From Planctomycetaceae bacterium (GTDB lineage: Bacteria; Planctomycetota; Planctomycetia; Planctomycetales; Planctomycetaceae), in contig JAWKTX010000005.1 in the NCBI GenBank assembly GCA_041398825.1, positions 310,001-374,000 on the forward strand: a DNA stretch of 64,000 nt, in the 5' to 3' direction. Positions 25,598 to 33,361 of this stretch are shown here, piece after piece. The translations under genes were made by a program, and so were the position numbers. The notes beneath the pieces were generated by a model. The model ran no database searches and was not told where the DNA came from. It worked only from the letters and a program-made list of their open reading frames with translations. Within the stretch, counting starts at the first letter, position 1. The number at the start of each line of letters is the position of its first letter.

Positions 25598-25710
25598 TCT
25601 AACCTGACCTGACGGCCTGTTGGAAGACGGGACTGGCTCAAGCAGGAGACCTGAAAACACGACGTTTTACAGCCGTCCAGCGTGCCTGCCCCGATTTTTC
25701 AACGGACAGC
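25598..25710 (+). repeat. MITE-like palindromic repeat, copy C
   Basis: Begins TCTAACCTGACCTGACGGCC 17 bp after the kinase stop and ends AACGGACAGC exactly next to the stop codon of the BASS transporter (25711-25713). It thus fills the convergent gap and may serve as a terminator hairpin for both genes. Confidence 0.85.
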
Positions 25711-26685
25711 TCACGGATTATTTTCGTTTGTTTGCTCCACCCGGCGTGATCTGTGACTCCGCCCCCACCAAGCGGCAATAATTCCTCCAACAATATTCTG
25801 AATGATGCCACTGAAGACAGCCGCGGCAGCAGACAGTGGCATCGCCGCAAAGTGTTCCCGCGCGAGTGAAGCGGCAAGCCCGCCATTTTGCATCCCGACT
25901 TCAATGCTGACTGTTCTGGCGAGTGATTCCGGGTACCGCAGGAGTTTTGCAAGACCATATCCTGTTCCAAAGCCAATGAAGTGCAACAGCGTTGCAGCGA
26001 ACAGTAAACGAACAAAGTTTGACGCGATGGAGTCCGCACTGGCTGCAACAATTCCTGCTGTCACGAATGTGAAGGCAAGAACTGCGACTGTGGGTCCAAG
26101 GATGCCAATGCGATCTGCGGTGACCGGGAATTTCCAGCGTATCAGTACGCCCAGCGCTACCGGGGCTACAGTAAGCTGCAATGCAGAAAGGCACATACCA
26201 GGCACGTCGACGGGCACGATCTGCCCAGCGAGAAGGCTCGTCCAGAGCGGTGTCATGACGAATGCCATGACCGTTGATGCCAGCGTCAAAACGACAGAGG
26301 CAGCGACGTTCGCTTTCGCCAGATAGCTGATCATGTTGGAGGCCATCCCTCCGGGGCAGCTGGCGACCAGCATGATGCCAACCGCCAGGCCGGATTCCAG
26401 GTGCAACAGTGCGGCGACGCACCAGCCACTGAGCGGCATGATCGTGTACTGCAGCAGGAAACCAGCGGCAATGCAGCCCGGCATGCGAGTCACCTGGCGG
26501 AAATCGTCCAGACTGAGTGTCAGCCCCATTCCCAGCATGGATGCCGCCAGAGACCAGAAGATCCACGGCTTGTCGAACCATATCATTGTGGCCGGTCGAA
26601 CAAATGCGACAGTTGAGAGCAGTAAAAGCCAGAGCAGATACAGACGATTAAATCGATGTACTAACTTCCCCATGTCTTGATGCAT
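25711..26685 (-). CDS. Bile acid:sodium symporter (BASS) family transporter
   Basis: A 324-residue membrane protein of the BASS/NTCP family, sodium-coupled carriers of organic anions. The sequence shows about ten hydrophobic segments. Family motifs include SMLGMGLTLSLDDFRQVTR and, in the sodium-binding crossover region, GIMLVASCPGGMASNMISYL and KANVAASVVLTLASTVMAF; EVGMQNGGLAASLA lies near the C-terminus. MGKLVHRF at 26673 is an alternative start. Substrate is not deducible; bacterial members take up pantoate, pyruvate or sulfonated compounds. It is divergent from the PhoD gene. Confidence 0.9.
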   Translation of the reverse strand: MHQDMGKLVHRFNRLYLLWLLLLSTVAFVRPATMIWFDKPWIFWSLAASMLGMGLTLSLDDFRQVTRMPGCIAAGFLLQYTIMPLSGWCVAALLHLESGLAVGIMLVASCPGGMASNMISYLAKANVAASVVLTLASTVMAFVMTPLWTSLLAGQIVPVDVPGMCLSALQLTVAPVALGVLIRWKFPVTADRIGILGPTVAVLAFTFVTAGIVAASADSIASNFVRLLFAATLLHFIGFGTGYGLAKLLRYPESLARTVSIEVGMQNGGLAASLAREHFAAMPLSAAAAVFSGIIQNIVGGIIAAWWGRSHRSRRVEQTNENNP

Positions 26686-26874
26686 CTCTTCATTGTTCGC
26701 AGGTCTCGGCCAGATCTCTTAACACAGAACGATCAGACCACTCAAAGATCGCTCAGGACGACATTTCGTGATCGCCACACTGTAATCAACCGTCTGGCCG
26801 TTGTAAGTTGCTCTGCACTGCTTTCGAGGCGAACATTCGCTGAACATTTCAAAACTCTTGATGGAGTGCGTCCA

Positions 26875-28443
26875 ATGGCATCCGGGACAAGTCATCGTCA
26901 TGGAATCGAACGCCGCAAGTTCCTTCAATATGTCGCAGCTGTTTCGGCTATACCGTCCTTCGCTCTTCGCGCTGAAGGAGCCATCAGTGCCGCTCCGCAT
27001 TTCAGCGACAATCCCTTTCAACTGGGAGTCGCTTCAGGAGATCCCGAACCAAACAGTGTCGTCATATGGACGCGTCTGGCTCCAGAACCGCTTGAGGGCG
27101 GCGGTATGTCCGGTGAGCCTGTCCGTGTCACCTGGGAAGTTGCTGACGATGAAGCGTTCAGCCGGGTTGTCCGTAAAGGAACCGCTCTTGCCATGCCTCA
27201 GCTGGGGCATTCGGTCCATGTGGAAGTTGATGGCCTGCAACCGGATCGCTGGTACTTCTATCGTTTCCATACTGGAGGCGAATTGAGTCCTGCAGGACGA
27301 ACTCGCACAGCTCCCGCCAGGCACGCGATGCCCGATCGGATGCGATTCGCTTTCACATCCTGTCAGCATTACGAGTATGGATACTTCAATGGGTATCCGC
27401 ATATGCAGCAGGAGGATCTGGATCTGGTGATCCATCTGGGCGACTACATTTACGAATATGCTGGTGCAGAAAAAAAGCCCCGAAAGCACATCGGCAAGGA
27501 GGTCACCAGCCTGGATGACTACCGCACGCGTTACTCCCAGTATCGTCTGGACATGACCCTTCAGGAAACACACCGATTGTTTCCCTGGCTGGTTACATGG
27601 GATGATCACGAATTCGATAACAACTACGCGAATCTGGTGTCAGAAGAAGACGGTATTTCGCCGGACGAGTTTCTGGTTCGCCGGATGAACGCGTATCAGA
27701 CATACTACGAATTCATGCCTCTCCGACGACGATCTTTTCCGCAGGGTCCCTCTATGAAGCTGTATCGAGGCTGCCCGTTCGGGCGCCTGGCTGGTTTTCA
27801 TGTTCTGGACACTCGACAGTATCGAACGGATCAGCCAAATGGTGACCACCAGAAGCCCATGGAAGGCAAAGTCTTCGACACCAACGCCACAATGCTGGGC
27901 GCTCAACAGGAAAGCTGGCTGATGTCCAGCCTACTGAAATCAACCTCTACCTGGAACGTTCTGGCCCAGCAGGTCATGATGGCCCCACTGAATCGGGGTG
28001 AAGGCGAAGACAAACGCTACAGCATGGATCAGTGGCCGGGTTATGACGTCAGCCGAAGACGTCTGCTGAATTTCTTCCACGAACGAAAAATCCCAAACCC
28101 TGTTGTACTGACAGGTGATATCCATCTGAACTGGGTGAACGATCTTCAGCTTGACTTCGAAGATCCGAATTCACCGCTGGTGGGGACAGAGCTTGTTGGT
28201 ACTTCGATGACTTCCGGTGGCAACGGTGGCAATTCAATACCAGAATACGAACGAGCGGCCGCACAAAACGATTTTGTTCGATGGTACAACTCCAACCGGG
28301 GCTACGTGAGTTGTGAACTGACTCCCCGAACGTGGACCAGCTATTTTCGTACGACACCATTTGTCGACAAGCCCGGCGCGCCGATAGAAACGAAGGCGAC
28401 GTTCGTCATTGAAAACGGCAAACCCGGTGCGCAACAGGCCTGA
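26875..28443 (+). CDS. PhoD-like alkaline phosphatase/phosphodiesterase, Tat-exported
   Basis: A secreted metallophosphoesterase of the PhoD family. ATG 26875 has GGAG eight bases upstream and begins a twin-arginine signal (GIERRKFLQYVAAVSAIPSF). The N-terminal fibronectin-like domain has QLGVASGDPEPNSVVIWTRL, typical of PhoD. Metal-ligand motifs follow: FTSCQHYEYG, DLVIHLGDYIYEY, TWDDHEFDNNYAN and VLTGDIHLNWV. Length of 522 residues is normal. It releases phosphate from esters or teichoic-like polymers in the periplasm, probably with Ca and Fe. No Pho-box was identified. It is convergent with the lipoprotein gene 18 bp away. Confidence 0.94.
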   Translation: MASGTSHRHGIERRKFLQYVAAVSAIPSFALRAEGAISAAPHFSDNPFQLGVASGDPEPNSVVIWTRLAPEPLEGGGMSGEPVRVTWEVADDEAFSRVVRKGTALAMPQLGHSVHVEVDGLQPDRWYFYRFHTGGELSPAGRTRTAPARHAMPDRMRFAFTSCQHYEYGYFNGYPHMQQEDLDLVIHLGDYIYEYAGAEKKPRKHIGKEVTSLDDYRTRYSQYRLDMTLQETHRLFPWLVTWDDHEFDNNYANLVSEEDGISPDEFLVRRMNAYQTYYEFMPLRRRSFPQGPSMKLYRGCPFGRLAGFHVLDTRQYRTDQPNGDHQKPMEGKVFDTNATMLGAQQESWLMSSLLKSTSTWNVLAQQVMMAPLNRGEGEDKRYSMDQWPGYDVSRRRLLNFFHERKIPNPVVLTGDIHLNWVNDLQLDFEDPNSPLVGTELVGTSMTSGGNGGNSIPEYERAAAQNDFVRWYNSNRGYVSCELTPRTWTSYFRTTPFVDKPGAPIETKATFVIENGKPGAQQA

Positions 28444-28460
28444 TCGGGTGGGTCGTCATT

Positions 28461-29273
28461 CTATTGCTTCTGTATTTCTTCTTCATGACCGGCCTGCCGG
28501 ATAGCAGCCGCTTCTTCAGCGGCTTTGGCGTCTGCGAGTTGCTTTTCGAGCACAGCCGGGTGCATGAAGTTGTGGCTGTCGGCGATGCTCAGCGGTCCCG
28601 AATCGTCGGTCTCTCTGGAGCGGAAAAATGGAATGCCTAAACGGATTCCAGCCAGCCGGTAACTTTTGTACACGCTGCCGCGACTGAGCGGTCCGATACC
28701 AAACATCCAGGAGTCTGTGGCATTGCTTCGAGCAATGGCATCTCCGGACTGCCAGACAGGAATTCCGGTTTCACGGTGATAGGCATACACCATCACCTTT
28801 GATACCCCGATGCTGGCATTGCGTTTGCCAACTGAGATTTCCGGAATCGCTGCGATGGATGGGAAACCTGTGATTGCGGTTGCAGCCTGGCCGATCCCAT
28901 TGCTGGACGGAATTCCATAGGTGACTTCCATTGAGTCGGACCCCAGCGCGCCGATGCGGGCTTCGAGCACATAGTCGGCAGCATTCTTGTCCGTTTGAAT
29001 CAGACAGCCGGACATTGTCATCTTCTGTCGCATCGCGCTGGCAATGTATTCTGAGTTGACAAACATGTTGCCCTTGATGGCCTTCATGTACTCTGTGTCC
29101 AGGTAGACTCGTTTTCCGGCTAATGGTGACAGATCCAGTTGATCGACCGCGCGATCAACCGAATCGGACAACAGAAGTTGTTCGGTTCCACTGCGTTGCA
29201 CGGCAGTACCGCAACCTGCGATAGCCGCCATTAACAACATCACCAGGGTTGAGTGCACTCGTTGGGCGATCAC
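28461..29273 (-). CDS. Putative outer-membrane lipoprotein of unknown function
   Basis: A lipoprotein with the lipobox AIAGC after a hydrophobic stretch (STLVMLLMAAIAGCG). The mature part has a beta-rich region (RVYLDTEYMKAIKGNMFVNS, then AADYVLEARIGALGSDS, ISVGKRNASIGVSKVMVYAY) and a polar, alanine/glutamate-rich C-terminal helix (LADAKAAEEAAAIRQAGHEE). GTG 29273 is suggested because it places a charged short n-region before the lipobox; the open frame runs to 29429 but its first 50 residues do not look like a signal. I recall similar planctomycete lipoproteins but cannot name a function. Confidence 0.65.
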   Translation of the reverse strand: MIAQRVHSTLVMLLMAAIAGCGTAVQRSGTEQLLLSDSVDRAVDQLDLSPLAGKRVYLDTEYMKAIKGNMFVNSEYIASAMRQKMTMSGCLIQTDKNAADYVLEARIGALGSDSMEVTYGIPSSNGIGQAATAITGFPSIAAIPEISVGKRNASIGVSKVMVYAYHRETGIPVWQSGDAIARSNATDSWMFGIGPLSRGSVYKSYRLAGIRLGIPFFRSRETDDSGPLSIADSHNFMHPAVLEKQLADAKAAEEAAAIRQAGHEEEIQKQ

Positions 29274-29429
29274 GACGGGGAGACTCGGCGGGACAATGAA
29301 TGAATGCCCGAGGCGCAGGAGACCGGCTTCGGGGCTGCTGCGAATGATAGAGGTGTGTGCGCGGTTGGCAGCCGAATCTTGACCAGAATTGCATACCAGA
29401 ACCCAGTGGCTTTCGTGACCCCGACGCAT

Positions 29430-29818
29430 TTCGGCAAATCCTGCGGCTGACTCTACCCTTCAAACCAGCTGTCAACAGACCTCATTCCAGTCTGGGGCCT
29501 TCGTAAAGTGATTACTGGTAAAGAGTTAGGGGACTAGTGTACAAGCCCGAATAATCGGAACATGAATGTTGGTTCGGTCGTAACCTGTTCGCACGAGTTG
29601 TTTTACCGATTCCGTAACGCCGCAAAACTACCCCCAGAATTGCCCAGTCATCACATCTGGATGTCGTAACTGCATGCCTGCTCGTAACTTGCGCTGTTCA
29701 TCTGGAATCCGCTTCGCGTCACGGTAGGATCATCCGGAGTGAGAACCACCACGTTGCCAGGGAAAGATCAGTCGGCAGCGTCATCCCCGAGAAGAATGGA
29801 CGTCTCCCGCAGTTTTGT
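29430..29818. other. Gene-free stretch
   Basis: About 390 bp between a lipoprotein gene and a divergent zincin-like gene. It presumably holds both promoters. No repeat, hairpin or RNA was recognised. Confidence 0.35.
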
Positions 29819-30499
29819 TTGAAAGCGGGTGCAATTGTGAGTCAGAAGAATCAAAGTCGAGTTCGGTCCGGACTCCGCAAGGCAAGGCAGTCAGCCCGCG
29901 TGGTCGCTGCTTTACCAGCTTCAGCCCATCAGCACCGTGGCAATGGTCTGGCCGCGGGTCGCCCATTTGATGCCCCCGAGAAATGGCACGAACCTCGGGG
30001 AGATGGCACTCTGAAGGTCGTTCGGGAAAACCCGGGCGGCGGATACATTCATGTGGTGGACGAGAGTGATATTCGGAGACGCGTTTCACAGCTGCCGGAA
30101 GAGTTCCAGACAAATGTCGAAGTCGTTCAGCTGAGTCGAATGACGCGGAAGCGTCGACTGTTTCCCTGTTACGGGTTGCAGTGGGGCACGGCTGTCTATC
30201 TATACCCGATCGAAGCCTCTCTGGAAGAACTCTACACCCGCGCGCCCCGGCCAGCACAGCGCATCGAAACTGAAATGTTCGGGGGTCAGTGGACACAGGA
30301 CGGCAATTACTGGCGGCTTTCCTGGACAGAAGAGACCATTCGTGACTACTACCTGAACAATGTCCTGATCCATGAGATCGGCCATATCAATGATGACAGA
30401 AATCGCAACTTTCGGGATCGCGAGCGCTATGCCGACTGGTTTGCGATCGAGTACGGTTACCGCGCCTCGCGGCGCCGAAGGTCAGGTCGGCGTTCCTGA
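29819..30499 (+). CDS. HEIGH zincin-like protein of unknown function
   Basis: A 226-residue protein with a metallopeptidase-like motif VLIHEIGHIND (HExxH near residue 187) and a downstream RERYADWFAIEYG that could give the third ligand, as in small zincins. The central part (LPEEFQTNVEVVQLSRMTRK, then GTAVYLYPIEASLEELY) may bind substrate or a partner. There is no signal peptide; the basic start (KNQSRVRSGLRKARQSAR) and the C-terminus RRRRSGRRS are strongly charged. Starts available are TTG 29819 and GTG 29837, both without a clear Shine-Dalgarno. Protease activity is inference from the motif alone. Confidence 0.6.
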   Translation: MKAGAIVSQKNQSRVRSGLRKARQSARVVAALPASAHQHRGNGLAAGRPFDAPEKWHEPRGDGTLKVVRENPGGGYIHVVDESDIRRRVSQLPEEFQTNVEVVQLSRMTRKRRLFPCYGLQWGTAVYLYPIEASLEELYTRAPRPAQRIETEMFGGQWTQDGNYWRLSWTEETIRDYYLNNVLIHEIGHINDDRNRNFRDRERYADWFAIEYGYRASRRRRSGRRS

Positions 30500-30589
30500 T
30501 CTTTCAATTCCGTCCCCGAGGAAGGATCCAACAGTGTCGATCCATCTGTCGCGATAACTGTTCCGGAATTCGCAATGTTGACGGTTTGG

Positions 30590-30702
30590 TCTAACCTGAC
30601 CTGACAGCCCGTTGGAAAACGGGACTGGCTCGAGCAGGAGACCTGAAAACACCATGGTTTCCCTTCGTCCTGCGTGCCGGTCCCGGTTTTTCAACGGACA
30701 GC
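30590..30702 (+). repeat. MITE-like palindromic repeat, copy D
   Basis: The best-preserved copy. The left arm CAGCCCGTTGGAAAACGGGA can pair with the right arm TCCCGGTTTTTCAACGGAC, and the inner GCAGGA pairs with TCCTGC, so the whole unit can form one long hairpin. It follows the zincin-like gene by 90 bp. The remaining DNA to 30889 holds no gene. Confidence 0.88.
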
Positions 30703-30889
30703 GAATGCCTGATTCCGGGACTTACCGGAATGAAGACAGACATCTTCCATCAATGCCCGGCTGGACGGCGTATTCAAAGCATGGTTTCTGACACCGTTTT
30801 TTCAGAATCCAGAGGTGATCTGTCACTGTTTTGTCGGGCCTGACCGGGAAGTATGCCCGCCCCATCGGCACTTGAGATCGACTGGTTTT

Positions 30890-32260
30890 ATGAATACATC
30901 GGTTACGACTTCGGTTACCACATTGGCGACTTCTGCGGCGGGAGCACTTCAGAAAAAGATCGCAGCCAGAACCGCAACGGTAGGTGTCATTGGACTTGGA
31001 TACGTCGGACTGCCGCTGATCAGCGCGTTCACGAATGCGGGCTTGAAGTGTATCGGATACGACGTTGATCCTCAGAAAGTTGAGCAACTCAAGGCTGGCC
31101 GAAGTTACATCAAACATATTGAATCCAGCCGGGTTGCAGACTGGATTTCACGTGGCGTGCTCGAACCCACGGCAGAAATGTCGCGTCTGGGCGAAGCCGA
31201 TGCTTTGCTGATCTGCGTGCCAACTCCGCTGAACGCGAGCCGTGATCCGGATCTTGCGTATGTCGAGTCCACCAGCCAGGCGATTGCCGACACGTTGCGT
31301 CCCGGTCAGCTGGTTGTGCTTGAAAGCACGACTTACCCCACGACCACCAGGGATGTGATGGTGCCGATCCTGAATTCCAATCCAAAAGGGCTGAAGGTCG
31401 GGCAGGATTTCTTTGTTGCCTACAGCCCCGAACGCGAAGATCCGGGCAATCCCGATTATTCTGCAGCGGGGATCCCCAAGGTTGTGGGAGGGGTTGACGA
31501 AACAAGTCGTGATCTGGCCTGCCAGTTGTATTCCCACGCCATCGTCAGCATCGTCCCGGTGGCAAGCACAGAAATCGCAGAAGCCTGTAAGATTCTTGAG
31601 AACACTTATCGTGCGGTTAACATTGCCCTCGTGAATGAGCTGAAGGTTCTGTTCGACCGAATGGGTATCGACATCTGGCAGGTGGTTGAGGCTGCCAAGA
31701 CAAAGCCCTTCGGCTTTCAGGCGTTCTATCCGGGACCTGGTCTTGGCGGTCACTGTATCCCAATCGACCCGTTTTATCTGAGCTGGCTTGCGCGGCTGCA
31801 GGGCCTGAATACGCGGTTCATTGAACTGGCTGGCGAAGTTAACGCATCAATGCCGCGGTATGTCATTTCGCGTTTGACAGAGTTTCTGAACGATGCAGGC
31901 AAACCAATCCGTGGAAGTCGAATCTGTCTGCTGGGTATGGCGTACAAGAAAGATGTGGACGATCCGCGTGAGAGCCCTTCCTTTGAATTGCTGGAACTGC
32001 TGCTGGAACGCGGGGCAGATCTCACCTACAACGATCCCCACATTCCCCGCCTGCCAGTGATGCGACACTACGATGTTCCCGATATGGAAAGCAGTGAGCT
32101 AACACCGGAGTTTCTTGCGGCTCAGGACTGTGTGCTGATTGCCACTGACCATTCGGCGTATGACTACGAATTTATCGTCAGCCATGCCCGACTTGTTCTG
32201 GATACCCGGAACGCGACGAAGAACGTCATTGATGGTCGTGAGAAAATCGTACGAGCCTGA
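30890..32260 (+). CDS. Nucleotide-sugar dehydrogenase, UDP-N-acetylglucosamine 6-dehydrogenase (WbpA) type
   Basis: Oxidises C6 of a UDP-hexose to a uronic acid with two NAD+, for surface polysaccharide synthesis. Seen: Rossmann motif TVGVIGLGYVGLPLISAF near residue 33, the substrate region VESTTYPTTTRDVM, AYSPEREDPGN, and the active-site cysteine in GGHCIPIDPFYLSW, a form typical of WbpA-like UDP-GlcNAc dehydrogenases rather than UDP-glucose dehydrogenases. The C-terminal domain contains ILLGMAYKKDVDD-like sequence (CLLGMAYKKDVDDPRESPS). ATG 30890 starts the protein with a Thr/Ser-rich leader; the open frame extends to 30815. No polysaccharide cluster is adjacent. Confidence 0.9.
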   Translation: MNTSVTTSVTTLATSAAGALQKKIAARTATVGVIGLGYVGLPLISAFTNAGLKCIGYDVDPQKVEQLKAGRSYIKHIESSRVADWISRGVLEPTAEMSRLGEADALLICVPTPLNASRDPDLAYVESTSQAIADTLRPGQLVVLESTTYPTTTRDVMVPILNSNPKGLKVGQDFFVAYSPEREDPGNPDYSAAGIPKVVGGVDETSRDLACQLYSHAIVSIVPVASTEIAEACKILENTYRAVNIALVNELKVLFDRMGIDIWQVVEAAKTKPFGFQAFYPGPGLGGHCIPIDPFYLSWLARLQGLNTRFIELAGEVNASMPRYVISRLTEFLNDAGKPIRGSRICLLGMAYKKDVDDPRESPSFELLELLLERGADLTYNDPHIPRLPVMRHYDVPDMESSELTPEFLAAQDCVLIATDHSAYDYEFIVSHARLVLDTRNATKNVIDGREKIVRA

Positions 32261-32600
32261 TCGTCAGCATTGGCGGGTTCTTGATTTGACCGGAGACGCC
32301 GGAGAATACAGTTCTCAGGTGACCTGTGCGCACGGGAAGGCATTCGTAGTTCACTGGTCATTGGTTGTTCATCAGCAATTGTCCCCGATTGCTGCACGTC
32401 TTTTCTCCTCCGGGAGATCACCTTCTTTGGGGGCACGAAAGAATGGAAGACAACTCGTCCTTTCGTCATAGAATGGTTGTCGGAGTTCAAAGAATCTGTT
32501 TCCACAGCCGAAGGAATCAAACATGAGTGATCGTTTTCCTGTCCCGGCAGATGGATCTGACACCGGGATCACACCAGAAATTCGTACGGGGAAGAATTCG
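32261..32600. other. Intergenic leader upstream of the TGA-containing small gene
   Basis: 340 bp. An in-frame upstream ATG at 32523 could extend the small gene by 26 codons (MSDRFPVPADGSDTGITPEI), but a better ribosome binding site precedes 32601. No terminator was seen after the dehydrogenase gene. Confidence 0.4.
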
Positions 32601-32807
32601 ATGAATGATTTTCTTTTTCTTGCCGGCTTCCTGTTTCTTTGGTTTGTACTGAATGCGTGGGTTCTTCCACGCTTTGGCGTTCAAACCTGAATGGGTGGTG
32701 CGTGTGCGGTCCGGTCGGACCGCGAAAAAACGGATCACAGCAAGCAACAGGATGAGCCTCAATCTTCTTCGCCGACGTCGGAGCAGGATTCCGTCGAACC
32801 AAGGTAA
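32601..32807 (+). CDS. Candidate small membrane selenoprotein (in-frame TGA at codon 30)
   Basis: ATG 32601 has GGGGAAG six bases upstream. It encodes MNDFLFLAGFLFLWFVLNAW, then VLPRFGVQT, a single transmembrane helix. TGA follows at 32688-32690. The same frame then continues without a stop for 38 codons, beginning MGGACAVRSDREKTDHSKQQ, to TAA at 32805-32807. With TGA read as selenocysteine the motif is T-U-M-G-G-A-C, a Sec/Cys pair (UxxxxC). A perfect 7-bp stem (GCGGTCC/GGACCGC, 32706-32723) with loop GGTC starts 15 nt after the TGA, and its loop GG lies 22 nt after it, as in bacterial SECIS elements. Small membrane proteins with Cys at this position are my recollection, not verified. Alternative: a 29-residue protein ending at a real stop. 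Confidence 0.6.
32706..32723 (+). promoter_or_regulatory. bSECIS-like hairpin
   Basis: GCGGTCC-GGTC-GGACCGC, a perfect 7-bp stem with a GGUC apical loop, positioned 22 nt (UGA to loop) after the in-frame TGA. Bacterial SelB recognises a short hairpin with a GG(U)-type apical loop about 16-37 nt after the UGA. It is followed by GAAAAAACGG on plus, so it is not an intrinsic terminator. Confidence 0.6.
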
Positions 32808-32993
32808 ATTCGCCTGCGGGTGCCTCCCCCAGCTTCCTCCATGACGCACCTGTTTGCCGTTCTCATCTGGTGCTTTGCGGTTGCAGAATGTGGTCGTCGA
32901 TTTGGGGGACCCTGGATGCCGCGTGGCACGTTCGGTCGTTAGCTCCGTTCTCGAAGGATCGAACCCTCGTTGATTTCGCGCTGTTGCTTCGTA
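32808..32993. other. Intergenic DNA
   Basis: No gene or structure was recognised between the small TGA-containing gene and copy E of the repeat. Confidence 0.35.
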
Positions 32994-33095
32994 GCTGTCC
33001 GTCGAAAAATCAGGACAGGCACGCTGGACGACTGGAAACTGTCGTGTTTTCAGGTCTCCCGCTCGAGCCAGTCCCGTTTTCAACAGGGTGTTCAG
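32994..33095 (-). repeat. MITE-like palindromic repeat, copy E
   Basis: Inverse orientation: begins GCTGTCCGTCGAAAAATCAG, contains the conserved TGTTTTCAGGTCTCC core and ends CCCGTTTTCAACAGGGTGTT. It is in the same orientation as copy B. Confidence 0.85.
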
Positions 33096-33151
33096 TTCGC
33101 GTCGGCCCGCAAACATTGTGAGAATTCACGTCAGCCGGAAGATCTGTCAGA

Positions 33152-33361
33152 CTAAACAGCTCTGTAACCGAATCCATTGGACGCGACCGGGATTGTGATC
33201 CCGTAACGAACAGCGCTGGTCTCCCATTCTGGTGCGTTGAGGGTCACGTCTTCAGGATGAGATGCGGGAATTCTCAACATCCGATCAAAGATGAACGGGG
33301 GCGGGGCCTGAGTTTGGGCATTGGTTGGAGAGATTGAACGTTCGGAGAAGGTTTCTGACAT
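33152..33361 (-). CDS. Possible small protein, head-to-head with the next gene
   Basis: A 69-codon frame starting at the ATG complementary to 33359-33361 and ending TAG at 33152. Its start shares the palindrome CATG with the start of the plus-strand gene at 33360. The translation (MSETFSERSISPTNAQTQAP, then FIFDRMLRIPASHPEDVTLN and VRYGITIPVASNGFGYRAV) has an ordinary amino-acid mix and few rare codons, but there is no Shine-Dalgarno and no family resemblance. The plus gene's own ribosome binding site lies inside it. It may be spurious. Confidence 0.25.
   Translation of the reverse strand: MSETFSERSISPTNAQTQAPPPFIFDRMLRIPASHPEDVTLNAPEWETSAVRYGITIPVASNGFGYRAV

Noticed and set aside
32706..32723. 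Hairpin as transcription terminator of the small gene
   Set aside because: It is followed by an A-run rather than a U-run on plus, and on minus by CACACGCACC, so it lacks the features of an intrinsic terminator in either direction.
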